Assembly (NCBI RefSeq): GCF_008831285.2
Contig: NW_022205071.1
Span: 10,001 to 32,500, forward strand
DNA: 22,500 bases
Source: Nymphaea colorata
Lineage: Eukaryota; Streptophyta; Magnoliopsida; Nymphaeales; Nymphaeaceae
Reading direction: 5' to 3'
Of this stretch, positions 1 through 11,890 are shown one piece after another. Both the position numbers and the translations under genes were made by a program. Each line of letters begins with the position of its first letter. Positions within the stretch are counted from its first letter, which is position 1. The notes under the pieces were generated by a model. That model was not told the DNA's origin. It worked only from the letters and a program-made list of their open reading frames with translations, and did not search any database.

Positions 1-225
1 ATGGTGCTCTCACCCGATCCGGCGCCCTGTTCCAAAGGGACAAATAGGGGCACTCCAAAGTTGAGAGGCCACAAGTTGAACGAGTCTCCTATTTAAGGTG
101 CTTTGGGTGATCGCTCCGGAGTATAAGGGAAAAAGACGAAAATCATTTGGTCTGCCATAGCTTTTTCAAAAAATTCATGCTGGGTGGCATATAGCGAGGA
201 TGCCCCGACGACGTAGCGCACAAAC
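1..225 (-). repeat. Inverted copy of the left-flank repeat unit
   Basis: Read on the minus strand this stretch resembles the direct repeat units to its right. The clearest part is 98-165, which is an approximate reverse complement of 411-480: both contain the same motif sequence, with GATTTTCG and a CCCAAAGCACCT-like block. Similarity continues more weakly on both sides of this core. It is old and diverged. It lies outside the retrotransposon and predates it. No gene is visible. Confidence 0.55.
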
Positions 226-340
226 CTTGAATAAGCTTTCCTATGTAGGCGAAAGCGACTGGCCATAGGTCGGACGTAGGTGGAATTTGTGTAGGGCATG
301 TGCTGGCTAAGTTTGAGATGCACATCCGAGGTTGGGCGGA
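226..340. other. Spacer between inverted and direct repeat copies
   Basis: This is a short unique-looking stretch between the inverted copy on the left and the direct tandem copies on the right. I see no gene, RNA or motif in it. Short open frames crossing it have no support. Confidence 0.3.
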
Positions 341-1003
<663 letters not shown>

Positions 1004-1008
1004 GCTTC
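1004..1008. repeat. Target-site duplication, left copy (GCTTC)
   Basis: GCTTC directly abuts the outer LTR end TGTTAGG at 1009. The same five bases directly follow the other outer LTR end (..CGTAACA, 22295) at 22296-22300. Five-bp duplications are usual for plant LTR retrotransposon integrases. No matching duplication surrounds any individual inner unit, so this pair marks the limits of one insertion. Confidence 0.88.
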
Positions 1009-1160
1009 TGTTAGGTCCCCGAGACCCGCGGTCGTCTGTTAGGCACTACCCGGGCGGACCAATACGACCGAACCGAAATAGCCCTAAGTTCCCAAGATGT
1101 TAGGATCTCACCGCCTAGGCCAGAATAACCCGACCAGTGCGATCCTAAACTTCCCAGGAC
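1009..1160 (-). repeat. Sub-repeats of the LTR U5 terminus in unit A
   Basis: TGTTAGG occurs three times, at 1009, about 1037 and about 1098. The second and third each begin a segment with an ACCCG[GA]-like block and CCTAA[GA]..TCCCA. The same type of segment occurs once in unit B at 5101. The terminus of the LTR therefore appears locally duplicated, leaving LTR-end-like sequences inside the LTR. The stretch from 1157 on matches the start of unit B (CCTTCTTGAGG). Confidence 0.5.
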
Positions 1161-1213
1161 CTTCTTGAGGCCTATTCCAAAAACCGAAAAACCTAGGTAA
1201 TTACACAAATGAC

Positions 1214-1253
1214 CTACCCGGCCGGACAGGACCCCGGCGCAAAACCCAATAGG
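1214..1253 (-). repeat. Conserved CCGGCCGG box, unit A copy
   Basis: This block of about 39 bp is nearly identical in units A, B (twice), D and the right LTR, although the surrounding sequence has diverged. It contains the 8-bp palindrome CCGGCCGG and a GCCGG..CCGGC inverted repeat with an 8-base loop. In element orientation it lies near the 3' end of each LTR unit (the U5 side). Conservation over neighbouring sequence suggests function, possibly in the RNA leader, but this is inference. Confidence 0.7.
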
Positions 1254-1639
1254 TAGGGAGATACACGTGTAGGTTACCCGAATCCCAAATCTACCTAACT
1301 AAGTCTGCTTACTACAAAAACAATAACAGGGTCGTGAGGCCTTTACAATTCGCGAGCGATACAAGAGAACACTCAATCTCACTCACAAACCACGCAAACC
1401 ACACTAACGTGCAAACCACACCCAACAGAAGTAAATAGGTGGTCTGGCTCCTTGTGGTCGTGTCTCGGGCACAGTGCCCTCGAGGTACCTCACGGGGGAG
1501 CTAGGCCAAAGCCAAGGCTAAAACAGAAATGCTGGAAATAAACTAATATGCTACCTAAGACTGAAAGCAAATCCCACCCGAAGCTACAAGGGGGATAGGA
1601 GACGCTACCGGCCAAGGATCGCCCTTGGCGTAGCCGGAT

Positions 1640-2230
1640 AGGTCTCGGGGTGATGACCTGCCCCCGAGCACTGCAGCTCACAGAACAGGAAGACCGGCTG
1701 AGGCGTGCGTCCACGTAGCCTGCTGCTCGGACTGACCGCTGCCTGAAGGCGCTGACGGCAGGCCGCGCACTGGTGGTCGGGTCGACTGCCGAGGTCTGGT
1801 CGCCGCTCGTTGGCTGTGGCCGCTGCGCTGTTGCCGCGATGGATCCTGCGGTGGCCGCGCTAACGTCGAGCCGAGACCGCTGCTGACACTCGCCGGGCCG
1901 AGGGGCAGAACGCGCGCCGAGAGCGAGGACGCTGTCTCGGTCTGCTACGGACGTGCCGTCGAGAATGCCGGGAGTGCTCGTCTGTTGTCTGGACAATGGC
2001 CGCCTGTCAGGACGAAGTCGCCTGTCGGCTGCCGACGATGTGCTGCTGCTGCGCGCTGAAGACGACGGAACAGGGCCAGAAGGGCCGCCTGGATTGCCGC
2101 GGGGGGCTGCTGTCACAGCGACAGCGCCTACCTGCCTCACTCCGGAATGTGGCTCGGCCACGTGCGCCGGTGGATGCCGACGGAGAGGAAATGGCCGCTG
2201 TAAGGGCCGGCGAACCGGCTGAACCTAATC
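1640..2230. other. GC-rich, CpG-rich module of unit A
   Basis: This is a distinctly GC-rich block. Parts match the equivalent zone of unit C (for example GTCGCCTGTCGG at about 2027 and at about 9657). A shorter version exists in D (about 13130-13450) and it is essentially missing in B. Open frames of up to about 220 codons on the minus strand here read as Ser/Arg/Pro-rich low-complexity protein, lack conservation with unit C, and are explained by GC-rich composition. I do not call a gene. Confidence 0.5.
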
Positions 2231-2687
2231 CTAGCTAAGGCTGGTTTGGCTGGGTTCGGATGGGCTCTACTAGGTGGTAGGTCTAGGCAAGCAGGTTCGG
2301 GTCAGGGTAGGCTTAGTCAAATGGGGTTTAGGTTCAGTCAAGGGCTGACCTAGCTAATAGGTTGGTCCAGTAGAGGAGGCTAAGGTCGAGCCTAAGCTCA
2401 CGGTGCGGAAGGTTCAACTAACTAGGTGGTTGACTAAATGGACCGAGTCAGTGGGTCCGGGTCAAGTAGGTCAAGGGTCACTCGAGGTAGGCTCGAGTCA
2501 CTAAGGGAGGCTACCAACGAAGTGGGCTCGGTGGACTGGTTGACCTCGTTTAACTAAGGCTAAGGGTCAAGGACGATCCAGGTTGGCTCGGTAGAGGTTT
2601 AGCCTAGGTGCGGGTTCGGTGCAGGAGGTTGCCTAGTGGGTTCGGTTGACTGGGTTGGTCTTACCCAGGGAATGCACCGATGCTTGC

Positions 2688-3130
2688 CACGTGGCAAGAT
2701 GGACGGACACGACAGAAAGAGCTAGAAGAATGCTAGCTATTAGGAAATGAGCTCGAATTCTCGCCTAAGGGTTAGGGAGAAATGCGACAAGGAAGGAGAA
2801 GAGATTGGGGCGAAGGGCCAGGTGGTGCTCTCGGGTGAGCTCGGGTGAGGCTACGGTTGAGATGGGGACACGTGGATCAGATCTACGATAGAGAGGAGCT
2901 GCAGATTAGGTCAAGATGAAAAGTAGGAAACGGTAGAGGAAGAATAGGCAAGGTGGCGCGAGGTGGAGGGGTTTCCTAAGACTAAGGAGGCAAGATCCGA
3001 GGGAATAGGGAAAGGGGATCTCGCAGGGCCTGGCTGGAGGACAAGTGGCGATACGCGGGACCAAGGTGGGTAGCTGGCAGGTGAGGTGGCAAGTGAGGTG
3101 GCGGAGGGCTGGCTCGGATTGCGACACGTG
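2688..3130. promoter_or_regulatory. G-box (CACGTG) cluster, unit A
   Basis: The perfect palindrome CACGTG occurs at 2688-2693, 2869-2874 and 3125-3130, with ACACGTGG- or CCACGTGG-type flanks. This is the core bound by plant bZIP and bHLH factors and forms part of ABA-response elements. Comparable copies lie at similar places in every other unit. In element orientation they fall downstream of the putative start site, so whether they act as enhancers of this element is uncertain. Confidence 0.45.
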
Positions 3131-3357
3131 TCAAGATGAACGCGTGAGGATCCTTGCGACTTAGGGTTGACGCGGTGGAGATGGCGAGGAGCTGGAAGGG
3201 AGCTGCGGCTGCGGGATTGCTTCCTGATTTGAGGGAGCAGCTGATTGCGAGTTGATCCTGGATCAGGACAGATGGCAGCAGCTGGGACAAGGGCACAGAT
3301 GGACGGCTAGATGGTGGACAGGTGTCACAGAGAACGGCTGAGAGGAAACGAAGGTGG

Positions 3358-3364
3358 CCTTACC
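3358..3364 (-). other. Candidate 5' splice donor, unit A
   Basis: On the minus strand this reads GGTAAGG, a good but imperfect plant 5' splice site. The equivalent position in B, C, D and the right LTR reads GGTAAGT. It lies about 1.0 kb downstream of the TATA-like box of the same unit. Confidence 0.35.
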
Positions 3365-4303
3365 GGATTCGGATGCTTGGCCTCGTCGGAACCTTCCAAT
3401 TCACGCCGGCGGCCAGAACTTGATCCGAGAGTCCCGTGACCGATATACCCCTTTCAGAATTTAAATAAAACACTAGGGAAGAAGGGCAATTCGGTCCTTA
3501 ACGCCGGAATCAATGGCGACCACCGGAATTAACGGCGATGGCCGGATTTACACGATTTTCCGGCGAGATTCAATCTCGCGATACAGCCATCAAAAGTCGC
3601 CCGATTTATATTATTTTGAAGCTCTTTTGCAGGCGATTCTTTTAGGCTAATCAGCCGCTTCAGATCTCGTCCAGAAAGTAAGTTATTTTGACTTTTAAGC
3701 CTCTGGTCCGACTGATCCAAAGCAAGAGAACAGGCCGATAGAATCTGATTGAAACGATTCTTTTTCTTAATCTTCCATCGGCCGATGCCTACTAAGGATA
3801 ATCTATCGATTTCTATCGCGCGACGGGAAGTGTAAGCCACAGTTTAGAGGCAGGATCACCTACGCCCGTGACTCCTCTCTCGGGTATTCCGAGGAAGAAA
3901 CCAGGGAGAGCGATGCCGATTCTAAACCTGCACAACACAAATCCAGCAGCACGAAAAGGATCGAAATCTCACCCTATTCGGTGTCTTATTGAAGCCGGCA
4001 GTGGATCCGTCGCCTTCAATCTTCCCTATGCTGGAATCGACCTCACAGTACCCTCGTGATCAGGGCAAAGGCACCGATTCCAGAACTTTGAAAAAGCTCG
4101 AAAGGGGTACTTACGTGACAAGGGAAGGATCGCCGCCGGTGGTGGAGATCCGCCGATGCCTTCTTCCTTATGCCTATGTCTCCGACGGCGGCTCTTCAAG
4201 GATTTCTGGATTCGGAAGCGTCGTGGAGGTAGAGGACGCGAGGGGGGAGAAGACGCCTGGTTCTCGGGTTGAACAAGGTGGGAGACGAGAGAGGAGAAGC
4301 CTC

Positions 4304-4395
4304 GAGCGAGGAGAGAGAGGGTGCCACACCAAATGCCAATCTTTGATTAATTTTTTGATCCATTGTACATTGTGTTTACAGAATATATACAAAAT
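4304..4395 (-). promoter_or_regulatory. Putative LTR promoter, unit A
   Basis: On the minus strand a TATATATTC box (4389-4381) is followed by a pyrimidine-rich tract (CCTCTCTCTC-type, 4320-4304) about 65 bases downstream. The same TATA-plus-pyrimidine arrangement is found in the other units at the corresponding place. No experimental start site can be inferred. Confidence 0.4.
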
Positions 4396-5051
4396 ATAAT
4401 GCGAGCCCTAATTACATGTTAACCTAGCTCGCATCATAGTCTAATGTAAAAAATGCGCAAGGCACAACCCGCCTTGCTAGGTCTCTACTTCAAAACTTGA
4501 CGTTGACATGAAATAGAAGACGCAACATAAACCGGGCCTAGCGCCCAACTCGAAAATCAAAAGCTAAAGTCCCTAAGTCTTGTGGACTTAGGGCGGGGAC
4601 CTCGTGTGGGTTACCGCCCACACTTCGGAATTTCGAGCACGGGTCAAGTCCGATTGACTCAGACCTGAACCTAAGCCTCTCGGCTTTAGATAGGCTCAAG
4701 CATTCGGGGAAATTGGACTCACGCTCGGATTATCCTGATCAAGCTCGGTGAGCCTCGCAATAGGTTCTAGAACGCCTTGAGTTCCACCTGGTTCGAGCAC
4801 TCTTTCGGACCTAGTTGCTCCTCCCACGCCGCCCGCTGCAACTGGCTCGAGTGCTGACTTAGCCTCGCTTGGACTTTCTTCGTGCTGCCTTAGCGCCTGT
4901 GTCCACAAATCCGAGGCCTTGCGTCTTGGCCGACTGGTTCCGGCCTGATCACGCCGAGCTGGGTCTGGACCTCCAAGTTGGTCCGTAACACAAGACCTTC
5001 TTGAGGAGCACTCTAAAAATTCGAAAACCCTAAACAAATTAATACACTTGT

Positions 5052-5090
5052 CTACCCGGCCGGACAGGACCCCGGCGCAAACCCGATAGG
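5052..5090 (-). repeat. Conserved CCGGCCGG box, unit B copy 1
   Basis: This is a near-exact match to the unit A, D and right-LTR boxes, including CCGGCCGG and the CGCAAACCC tail. It is the first of two copies in unit B, about 165 bp apart. Confidence 0.7.
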
Positions 5091-5216
5091 ACAAGGATAC
5101 TGTTAGGACCCCAGAACCCGGCCGAACTAGAATCGTCGAACCTAGTCCCGAATCCTAAATCCAAGATCTCCTGAGGTGAGCCTAAATCAAAAACCTAAAC
5201 AAAATATACAAATGGA

Positions 5217-5255
5217 CTACCCGGCCGGACAGGACCCCGGCGCAAACCCAGTAGG
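5217..5255 (-). repeat. Conserved CCGGCCGG box, unit B copy 2
   Basis: This second copy in unit B again preserves the palindrome and the GCCGG..CCGGC inverted repeat. It occupies the position equivalent to the single copies in A, D and the right LTR. Confidence 0.7.
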
Positions 5256-7384
5256 ACGTGATGAACAAGTAGGGGTAATCCCAAAAACCTAACTAAGCAA
5301 AAACCTACTACAATAAACTACGTGGGGTGTGAGGTTTTACAATCGTTCGCGATACAAAATTGCACTCACAACTCACTCAGAACAAACCATGCAAACCATT
5401 CAAATCATCATCCTAGAGCGTACAAACCACACCCAATTCCCTAGGAGGCTGGTCGGCTCGTGGTCGTGTCTAGGCCAAGGGCCGTCGAGGTACCACTTAA
5501 GCCAACAATGGCCGTAGCCGGGCTGAAAAGCAAATACAATGATAAAGCGCCCTGCCCTCGTGTCTATAGGGGGATGGGGGTTATACCTTCCAAGCTGGGC
5601 TTGGATATGATCAGCAAGGGCCGCGAGGAGAATTCCAATTCTCGGGCGTATTACTACCGCTGGAAGGATCCCTTTGAGTGTGGGGAGAGCCTTCAAGAAC
5701 TGGCGGGTTCAAGGAAGAACCCGGACAAACCTAGACCTATCTAAGACTTGGGTTGGGCTTGGCTGGACTGGGCTCTATAGGAGGTTCGGTCTAGTAAAGT
5801 GGTTTAAGAGTCGGGGTAGGCTTAGTCCGTGGGATTAGGTAAGGATTTTAGGTCGCCTAACTACAAGTGAGGCTAAGTGGGAAGACTTCGGACAAGCGAG
5901 CCTAAGCTCGGGTCAAGGTCAATGAAGACCGAGAGAGAGTTAGGGTCGACTAGAAGGTAGTTGCTACTGGACCAAGTAGATGGGTCCGGGCGAGATGGTC
6001 AAGAGAGGCACTCGAGGTAAGCTCGAGTCATCTAGGTTGGCTAGTGCGGAAGGAGGATAGGTGGCGGTGCAGATTCCCTAATTCTTCTAAGGCAAGAGGA
6101 AAGGTGAAGGATTAGGACGAGGCCACACAAAGAGGTTTTCCTAAGGGGGAAGATGGCGCGAGATGCAAGCTAGAAGTTGGTTCGGGCTTGGCTGGTCTGG
6201 CCAAGTAGAAGCGCCGACTAAGCTAACCAAGGGAAAAGGTTCGGTCTAGAACCTTGGAGAACCTAGCTAAGGAGAAGAGTTCGGTCTAGAACTCAAGGAG
6301 ATCTAACTACAAGTGGGTCCGTCTAAGGCTGGCTGGGCTAGGTCAAAGCTCGGGTTGACTAAGACTAGATTTGGGGTTCCGATGTGAGAAGGGTCAACTT
6401 GGACTAGGCTTAGGTTCAATTGTAGAACGGTTGACTCGGATCAAGTCAAGACTCAAGAGAGAGAAAGTGGGTGCGGAAGAAAAGGGCGGCTTGGGTCTAG
6501 CCGTACAAGTGGGTTCGGTCTTTGGGCAAGTGTTAACTTGATTGCCTTTTGACCGTGGCTACTTTCCGCAAATAAGGAAAGGAGGCTCGTGGCTGAGGGG
6601 AGTTCAAAAGGTGACACGATGGGGTTCTAGCTACGAGGAAGTAATTCAAAAACGGTAGTGGTTTCCTAATCTAGTTAAGGCAAGGGCAACGATGGGAACA
6701 GGACAAGGGCTCGAGTGAAGGGGTTACCTAATGAAGAGAGGTGAGGTGGCGCAAGCAGATTTCCTAATGGGCTGGGGATAGGGACCAGGTGGAGGTTACC
6801 TAAGGTGGCGCCTAGGGAGATCTTCACAATCAAGAGAATCGCTAAGAGAGATAGCGATAAGGAAAAGAGGATCCAAAATTTCCTTAGAATAAGGAAGGAG
6901 GATCGCACGAGGAAGGGAGAGTGATTTGGGCTTGGGCCCACTTGAATCTCTCGTAACCTCACAAGGAAAGGAGATTAGGACATGTGGCAATGATAGGAGG
7001 AGAAGGTGGGGCTCGGTTGTGGAAAGGGTGAGCTATAGAAACCGAGAGGGAAAGGAGGAGAAGCTAGCTAAGGAAATTCCTAAGGCTTTGCCATGTGGAG
7101 CCGTGTGGGTCCCATGGGGAAGGAGATGGCTCGCAAGATGGGAGGAAGGGGTTACACGGTTTAGGGAAGTGATAATGAGATAAGCACGAGGTGGCCAGGT
7201 GCTTAGGGAATTATGCGTAAAAAGGGGTGGGACGATTTGGGTAAGGATGAGGTGGCAAGCTACTTAGCTAGAAACAAGGAAAGGTGGAATCATGCGATAT
7301 CTAGAAGATAAGGCAAGTGGCTACGATGGAAATAAAATCAAGAGGGTAGGTCGACACAAAAGGGGAAGGCTCTTGGATGGGCGA

Positions 7385-7390
7385 CACGTG
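7385..7390. promoter_or_regulatory. G-box (CACGTG), unit B
   Basis: A single perfect CACGTG in the context GACACGTGGCA lies 45 bases left of the donor-like site. It corresponds to the right-most G-box of units C and D. Confidence 0.4.
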
Positions 7391-7434
7391 GCACAACTAA
7401 GTGCTAGGATTAACACAACAAAAGAAAGAAGAAG

Positions 7435-7441
7435 ACTTACC
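7435..7441 (-). other. Candidate 5' splice donor, unit B
   Basis: The minus strand reads TTG/GTAAGTC, a consensus plant 5' splice site, about 1.17 kb downstream of the TATA box of this unit. The site is conserved in C, D and the right LTR. Confidence 0.45.
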
Positions 7442-8512
7442 AAAATTGAAGCCGACGGTCAAGGAAAGTGCGATGAAGCACCGGCGGCTAGGGTTGAAGG
7501 CCCTAGTGCGCTCCTCCAAGATTGACCAAAATACCCCCACAAGCTAGTTAGGAATTCGAATCCACTGGAGGGTAATTCTGTCCTTGTCGTCGGAAAACTC
7601 AGGGTGACCGGAAAGTATGCAGCGGCCACCGAAGATAGGACTATTCCGGCCAAGGCTCCATCGTTGTTATGAAACTCCGATTTTCACCAAATGAACCGAA
7701 ATGACTCCTTTTCTTTTGGCGATCACCTTGACACTAATTTTCTGCCGTGATCACTCTCTAAACCACCATCTTTCGCGTATTTTTCTTGCTGTTCTTGCTG
7801 GTGGAGTTCTTTTGAAACCGAACTATATTTCTATACTCTTTCTCACAGTCGGTTCCTTGATTCTTCTAGATTTGCACCAAGAGATAAAAGATCGGATCTA
7901 GGCCTCGTAAGAGAGATTCTAAAGGTGGCTTTTCCGCTGGAATTCCAGAACTAACTCACGGGTTTGTCACCGTGAACCGGTCTTAGAACGAACTAGAAAA
8001 TCACCTCTAGAATGCTCCCAACGAACAACCTATTTCCAACAAGAAATCCCAAAGTACTAACCTCGCTTTTAGTCCTTTTTGAAGATGAACGTTGTTTGTC
8101 CTTCTTCAATCATCCCGGTGATGGATCAGCCTCTCAACCTTCTGGTTTTTTGGAAGGAAGGTACCGAATCCACTAGCATGCCGTGGGGAGTATTCGTGGT
8201 CTAAGGAGCCGCGCCTTCGCTGGAGCTACTTCGTGGTTCTTAGCCTTAAGCCGTCGGCCGATAGGAAGGAGGAAGACAAGAAAACAAAGGTGGGAAGGAA
8301 GAGGGACCTTCGGTTGACCAGATGGAGGAAGCAATGTCGAATCGCCTAGGAAACGACAAAGAGAAGAAAAGCGTCACAAAGAAAATGACAAAGGACCGAG
8401 ATTTACCTTGAGGACGAGTAGGAAAACGCCATGGGGCAAGGAGACATCAAAAGGGGAGAAGAGATTCAAAGGCAACGAGAGAGACCACCGCGGGAGAGAG
8501 GTGAGCCAGAAA

Positions 8513-8655
8513 AGACGAGAGAGACAAAGGGCCTTGCGCCCAACACCACCAATCAACACATTCTCTTTCTTCAATATTCCATACCATAATTTTTGCAAAG
8601 GAGCGAAGACTTATATACTACTCTAAGTGACTCGGTTCACAATCCGAACCGGTTC
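8513..8655 (-). promoter_or_regulatory. Putative LTR promoter, unit B
   Basis: Reading leftward on the minus strand there is the perfect palindrome GAACCGGTTC (8655-8646), a further GAACCG half-site (8638-8633), a TATATAAG box (8617-8610), and then a pyrimidine-rich tract (about 8530-8513). This is the best TATA box of the array. The same layout recurs in D and the right LTR. The palindrome may bind a dimeric factor; which one is unknown. Confidence 0.55.
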
Positions 8656-9489
8656 TTTACATGATTCAAATCTAATACTAAAGAAATCCAAATCTGAATT
8701 AAAGTGGACGCTACCCGTCCAAAGAATTGTAAACCCACGGATCTAGGATCCGTTTTCTCTTGGGCGCATGGATGAGCTTGGGTAGGCTCATCCCGATTTG
8801 CCTAGGTTCAGCCTAGGCTTACTCCGTTTGATCTAGGTTCTAGGACTCCGTATAGGTTCAGACCACTCTAGTCGGTTGAGTCCCAAACTTGGATCATGAC
8901 TGCTTCTGAGGTTCGACCTTGTATCTCTTGCACTTGGCCGTTGTTGCTCCGCCCGCTCCGCCCACTGCAATAACTCCAAGTTGCTTTTTATCCTCGTGAG
9001 ACGATCTTTCTAGGCTGGTCAAGTCATTTCCAGCCTCCACGAGCCTTGCTGGACCTACTTTGGTCCTGGGTTTGGTCCTAACGGACCTAGTGGAAATTCG
9101 GCTCGTAACAGATACAAAAGGCTGGGTTTCCCAAAAAACCTATCTAAGGGATTCCTACTACAAAACTAGAATGGGTGAGAGGCTTTACAAGCGCGATCGA
9201 TACACTTAAGCACTCGCAACTCACTCACAATCACACGCAAACCACAATCTATCGAGCAAACCACACCCGAACCCAATAGGTAGGGCAAGTCCCGTGGCGG
9301 CCGTGTCGTTGGCACTTGTGCCTTCGAGGTTCCGCGTAGGGGACGAGGGACTGAGCCCGGGCTAAAACGTCAAACGAAAACAAACTAGATGCAACCTAGA
9401 ACTCAAAACAAAACACCCGCCCGTGCTACAAGGGGGAGGAGGGCGTTACCAGCCAAGCCGGGCTTGGCTTATCCGAATGAAGAACCCGG

Positions 9490-9970
9490 GGAGAAAGCAC
9501 AGCCCCGGGTATTGCAGCAACGGTACAGAAGACCACTTGAGGCGAGCCTCCACGGAGCTACTGCTGCAAGGGCGTCGCGGGCCGCGGGGTTGCTGCTGCA
9601 AAGGAAGCGGCCGGCTTCCGAGTGCTGGTCGCGAGTCGCGGCTGCCGGCGACGCTGTCGCCTGTCGGTTGCCGCGCACTGCAGGAGAGGGGCGATCAGGT
9701 CGGCCGCGGTGGTGGAGATGCTGTCGACCGGACGTCAGGCGAGTGGCCGATCGGTCTCGGCCATAGGGAAGCAGAGGGCACAACCGCAAGAGTTGCACAG
9801 GGCGCGACCACCTGTTACGCGAGTGCTGCCTGAGGCGTCTTGACGACGAGGGGGGCTAAAACCACAAGGGCTAGCCGACCTGCCTGTCGCTGGAGTGGCT
9901 CGGCCACGTACGTCGGTCTGGCCGACGGATGAAGGGCCCAGGCGCAAGTGAAGCGCCGGCCTGGCACGGG
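9490..9970. other. GC-rich, CpG-rich module of unit C
   Basis: This GC-rich stretch matches parts of the unit A module and contains CTGCTGCAA-like short repeats. Several overlapping open frames on both strands are composition artefacts: none is conserved in A or D as a reading frame. Confidence 0.5.
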
Positions 9971-10747
9971 AAAGCGGTGAGGCTATCCCGCGCGGTCTCC
10001 TAATCCTAACTAAGGCCGAGGATAGGCTAGGTGCGAGGGGGCTCTATAGGTGGCCGGTCTAGTCAAGATTGGCAAGGGCTGGGGTAGGCCGAAGGATCTT
10101 GAGTATTAGGTGGGGAATACGGGTTACCTAACTAGAGGGAGGTTAACTTGGCTAGCCTAGGACGAGCCTAAGCTCACGGAAATTGAGTCGCTTCGGACTC
10201 GGATGTGGTCAAGGGTTTCTACTAAGGAGGTTGACTACAGGACCGAGTGATAGGTCCGGGTGAACTAGGTCAAGGAGGGACACTCGAGTTAAGCTCGGGT
10301 CAACTAGGTTCGGTCAACGAAGGGAGCTAGGTGGGGTGTTGACTACCTAAGTAGACTAGAGTTCGGTCAACGTAAGCCTAGGTTAAAGTCAACAAGGGAG
10401 GGGGAGCCTAGGTTCGAGGCGGGCGCGAGAGGCTACCTAATTAGGTGCGGTCCAAGTCTTGGCTGGTCGTGCCAAGGGCGAGGAAAGGACGCGATAAGGA
10501 AATGCGGCTAGGGTTTGCGAGCTGGAGGGGAAGGCAACGGAGAAGTGGCTGCGGCTGGGTGTTGCCGGAAATAGCACACGGTAGCGCGTTGGCGAGGAGG
10601 GCATTAGCGCGTGAAGGGCGCGTTAACGAGGAAAGGCCAGGTCGCGCCGGGTGAGGTGGCGCTCGCACAAGGGACCCGTGGGGCCAGCTGAGGGTGAGGT
10701 GGAGACTCGGTTGATGACGTGGAGGTGATGACGAGCTGGATGCACGA

Positions 10748-10957
10748 CACGTGGAGGCTGGACGGCTGAGAGAGACTGCGACTAGGGTTGACACAACGAA
10801 GAAAAGAACACGAGAAAGGAAGGGAGGAATCACACACGGCTAGGGAATTAGCCAAATCAGGCCGCGCGTGATCCGAGGGGGACTGATTAGGACGAGACGC
10901 TCGGAGGTTGACACGTGGGGGAGTGAATCCGGAAGGGATCTAGGATGGCAACACGTG
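10748..10957. promoter_or_regulatory. G-box (CACGTG) cluster, unit C
   Basis: Perfect CACGTG occurs at 10748-10753, 10912-10917 and 10952-10957, all as ACACGTGG. The cluster sits immediately left of the donor-like site at 10980, as in B, D and the right LTR. Confidence 0.45.
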
Positions 10958-10979
10958 GCTGGATGAAGGGTTGGGAGAG

Positions 10980-10986
10980 ACTTACC
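10980..10986 (-). other. Candidate 5' splice donor, unit C
   Basis: The minus strand reads TAAG/GTAAGTC, the best match to the AG/GTAAGT consensus among all units. It lies about 0.98 kb downstream of the TATA-like box of unit C. Confidence 0.45.
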
Positions 10987-11890
10987 TTAGGGTTGACGTC
11001 CGAGGTGGAAGGCTCGCACGAGGAGGCGCCGACGGCTAGGGTTCCAATGTTGGACCGAATGACCACGGTGCCCTTGCTGTTTGCTGCGGGCCTTTGACTG
11101 CGACAGGGGCAAGGACGTCTTCTTCTCCAAGATCAATGGAGGTCGCCTGAAATTGCAGCGGCGACTGGCTTGAACAAAATTCCGGCTGATTACCGAAATA
11201 GCTTCCCACCGTGGAAATACGCCCGAATTTACTTATCTTGGACTTTGCTTGATGGCGATTCCGATGGTGGCGGTCCTGATTTGGTCTGCCGGCTGGGTCT
11301 TCAGATTTGGGTGCCGGAAGCTTGCTGGACCTCTGTTTGTGCAGGACACCCGAGAGCACCAAGGAGCCGATTGTAACTCCTTAACACCCCGGGCGTGCGA
11401 TTTGGCCAAGGCCGTACCCGAGAGATGGGAGAAGTCGAATAGGACTAAGACTGTTCCGAGGGAGGGACACCGTAGGTCTGTGCTAAACTAACACTTCGGG
11501 TACACCGAGTATAAGCCTAGATCCCTAGGTGAGGCGCCCAATGCCAACAGCCGAAGCCTAAACGAAATCACACCAACTATCAAAGTACTAACCTTTTCAC
11601 CGTCGTTAGAAAGCTGGATTGCAGCCTTCTTCTTCCCAATCGCTCGGCCGGTCTTTCAACTCTCCCGTGATCGAAGAGAAGGCACCGTTCGAGCTTTTGC
11701 AGATTCGATGGGGGAGCTTACCGTGGTCACGTCGGGAGGATCACCACCGATGAGGAGGGCCTGCCTTGCGCCTTCGTTACCTCGAGCCTTCGTCTACGCG
11801 GACGCCGGATCTCAAAGGGTATTCGGAAAAGCCTCTAAGGGACGGATTCTCCTTCGTGAGTAGAGAATGCGAGAGCCTAGAGGGGACCTC

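Larger units (their letters stand above)
1009..4990 (-). repeat. LTR-like unit A (outermost, most diverged)
   Basis: Unit A runs from the outer LTR end to GTCCGTAACA at 4990. In element orientation it holds a U3-like end, a TATA-like box near 4389, a pyrimidine tract, a donor-like site at 3358-3364, a purine-asymmetric zone (about 2240-3350), a GC-rich module (about 1640-2230), and an A/C-rich zone with CAAACCAC-type repeats (about 1370-1430). The CCGGCCGG box follows at 1214-1253 and the U5 terminus comes last. It carries the only complete U5 end in the array besides the right LTR. The palindrome GAACCGGTTC found in B, D and the right LTR was not seen here. No gene is supported in it. Confidence 0.75.
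4991..5270 (-). repeat. Local duplication at the U5 end of unit B
   Basis: Two successive segments, about 4991-5100 and 5101-5270, each run from a TTGAGG/CTGAGG-like motif through AAAACC-rich sequence to the CCGGCCGG box and CGCAAACCC. The second segment begins with TGTTAGG at 5101, which copies the LTR terminus. It looks like a partial LTR end duplicated or joined in tandem. Confidence 0.6.
4991..9110 (-). repeat. LTR-like unit B
   Basis: Unit B runs from just after GTAACA of unit A to GCTCGTAACA at 9110. In element orientation its U3 start is intact, but its U5 end is cut short: position 4991 aligns with about 1157 of unit A, so roughly the last 150 bases are missing. It contains two copies of the CCGGCCGG box, an A/C-rich zone (about 5350-5440), a long purine-asymmetric plus strand (about 5750-7300), a donor-like site (7435-7441), two inverted repeats near 7935-7975, and a promoter-like zone (8513-8655). 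The GC-rich module of A, C and D is essentially absent. It resembles D most closely at its U3 end. No gene is supported. Confidence 0.75.

Noticed and set aside
1490-2161. Minus-strand open frame of about 220 codons in unit A
   Set aside because: It lies in the GC-rich module, encodes Ser/Arg/Pro-rich low-complexity sequence, and the matching region of unit C does not keep the frame.
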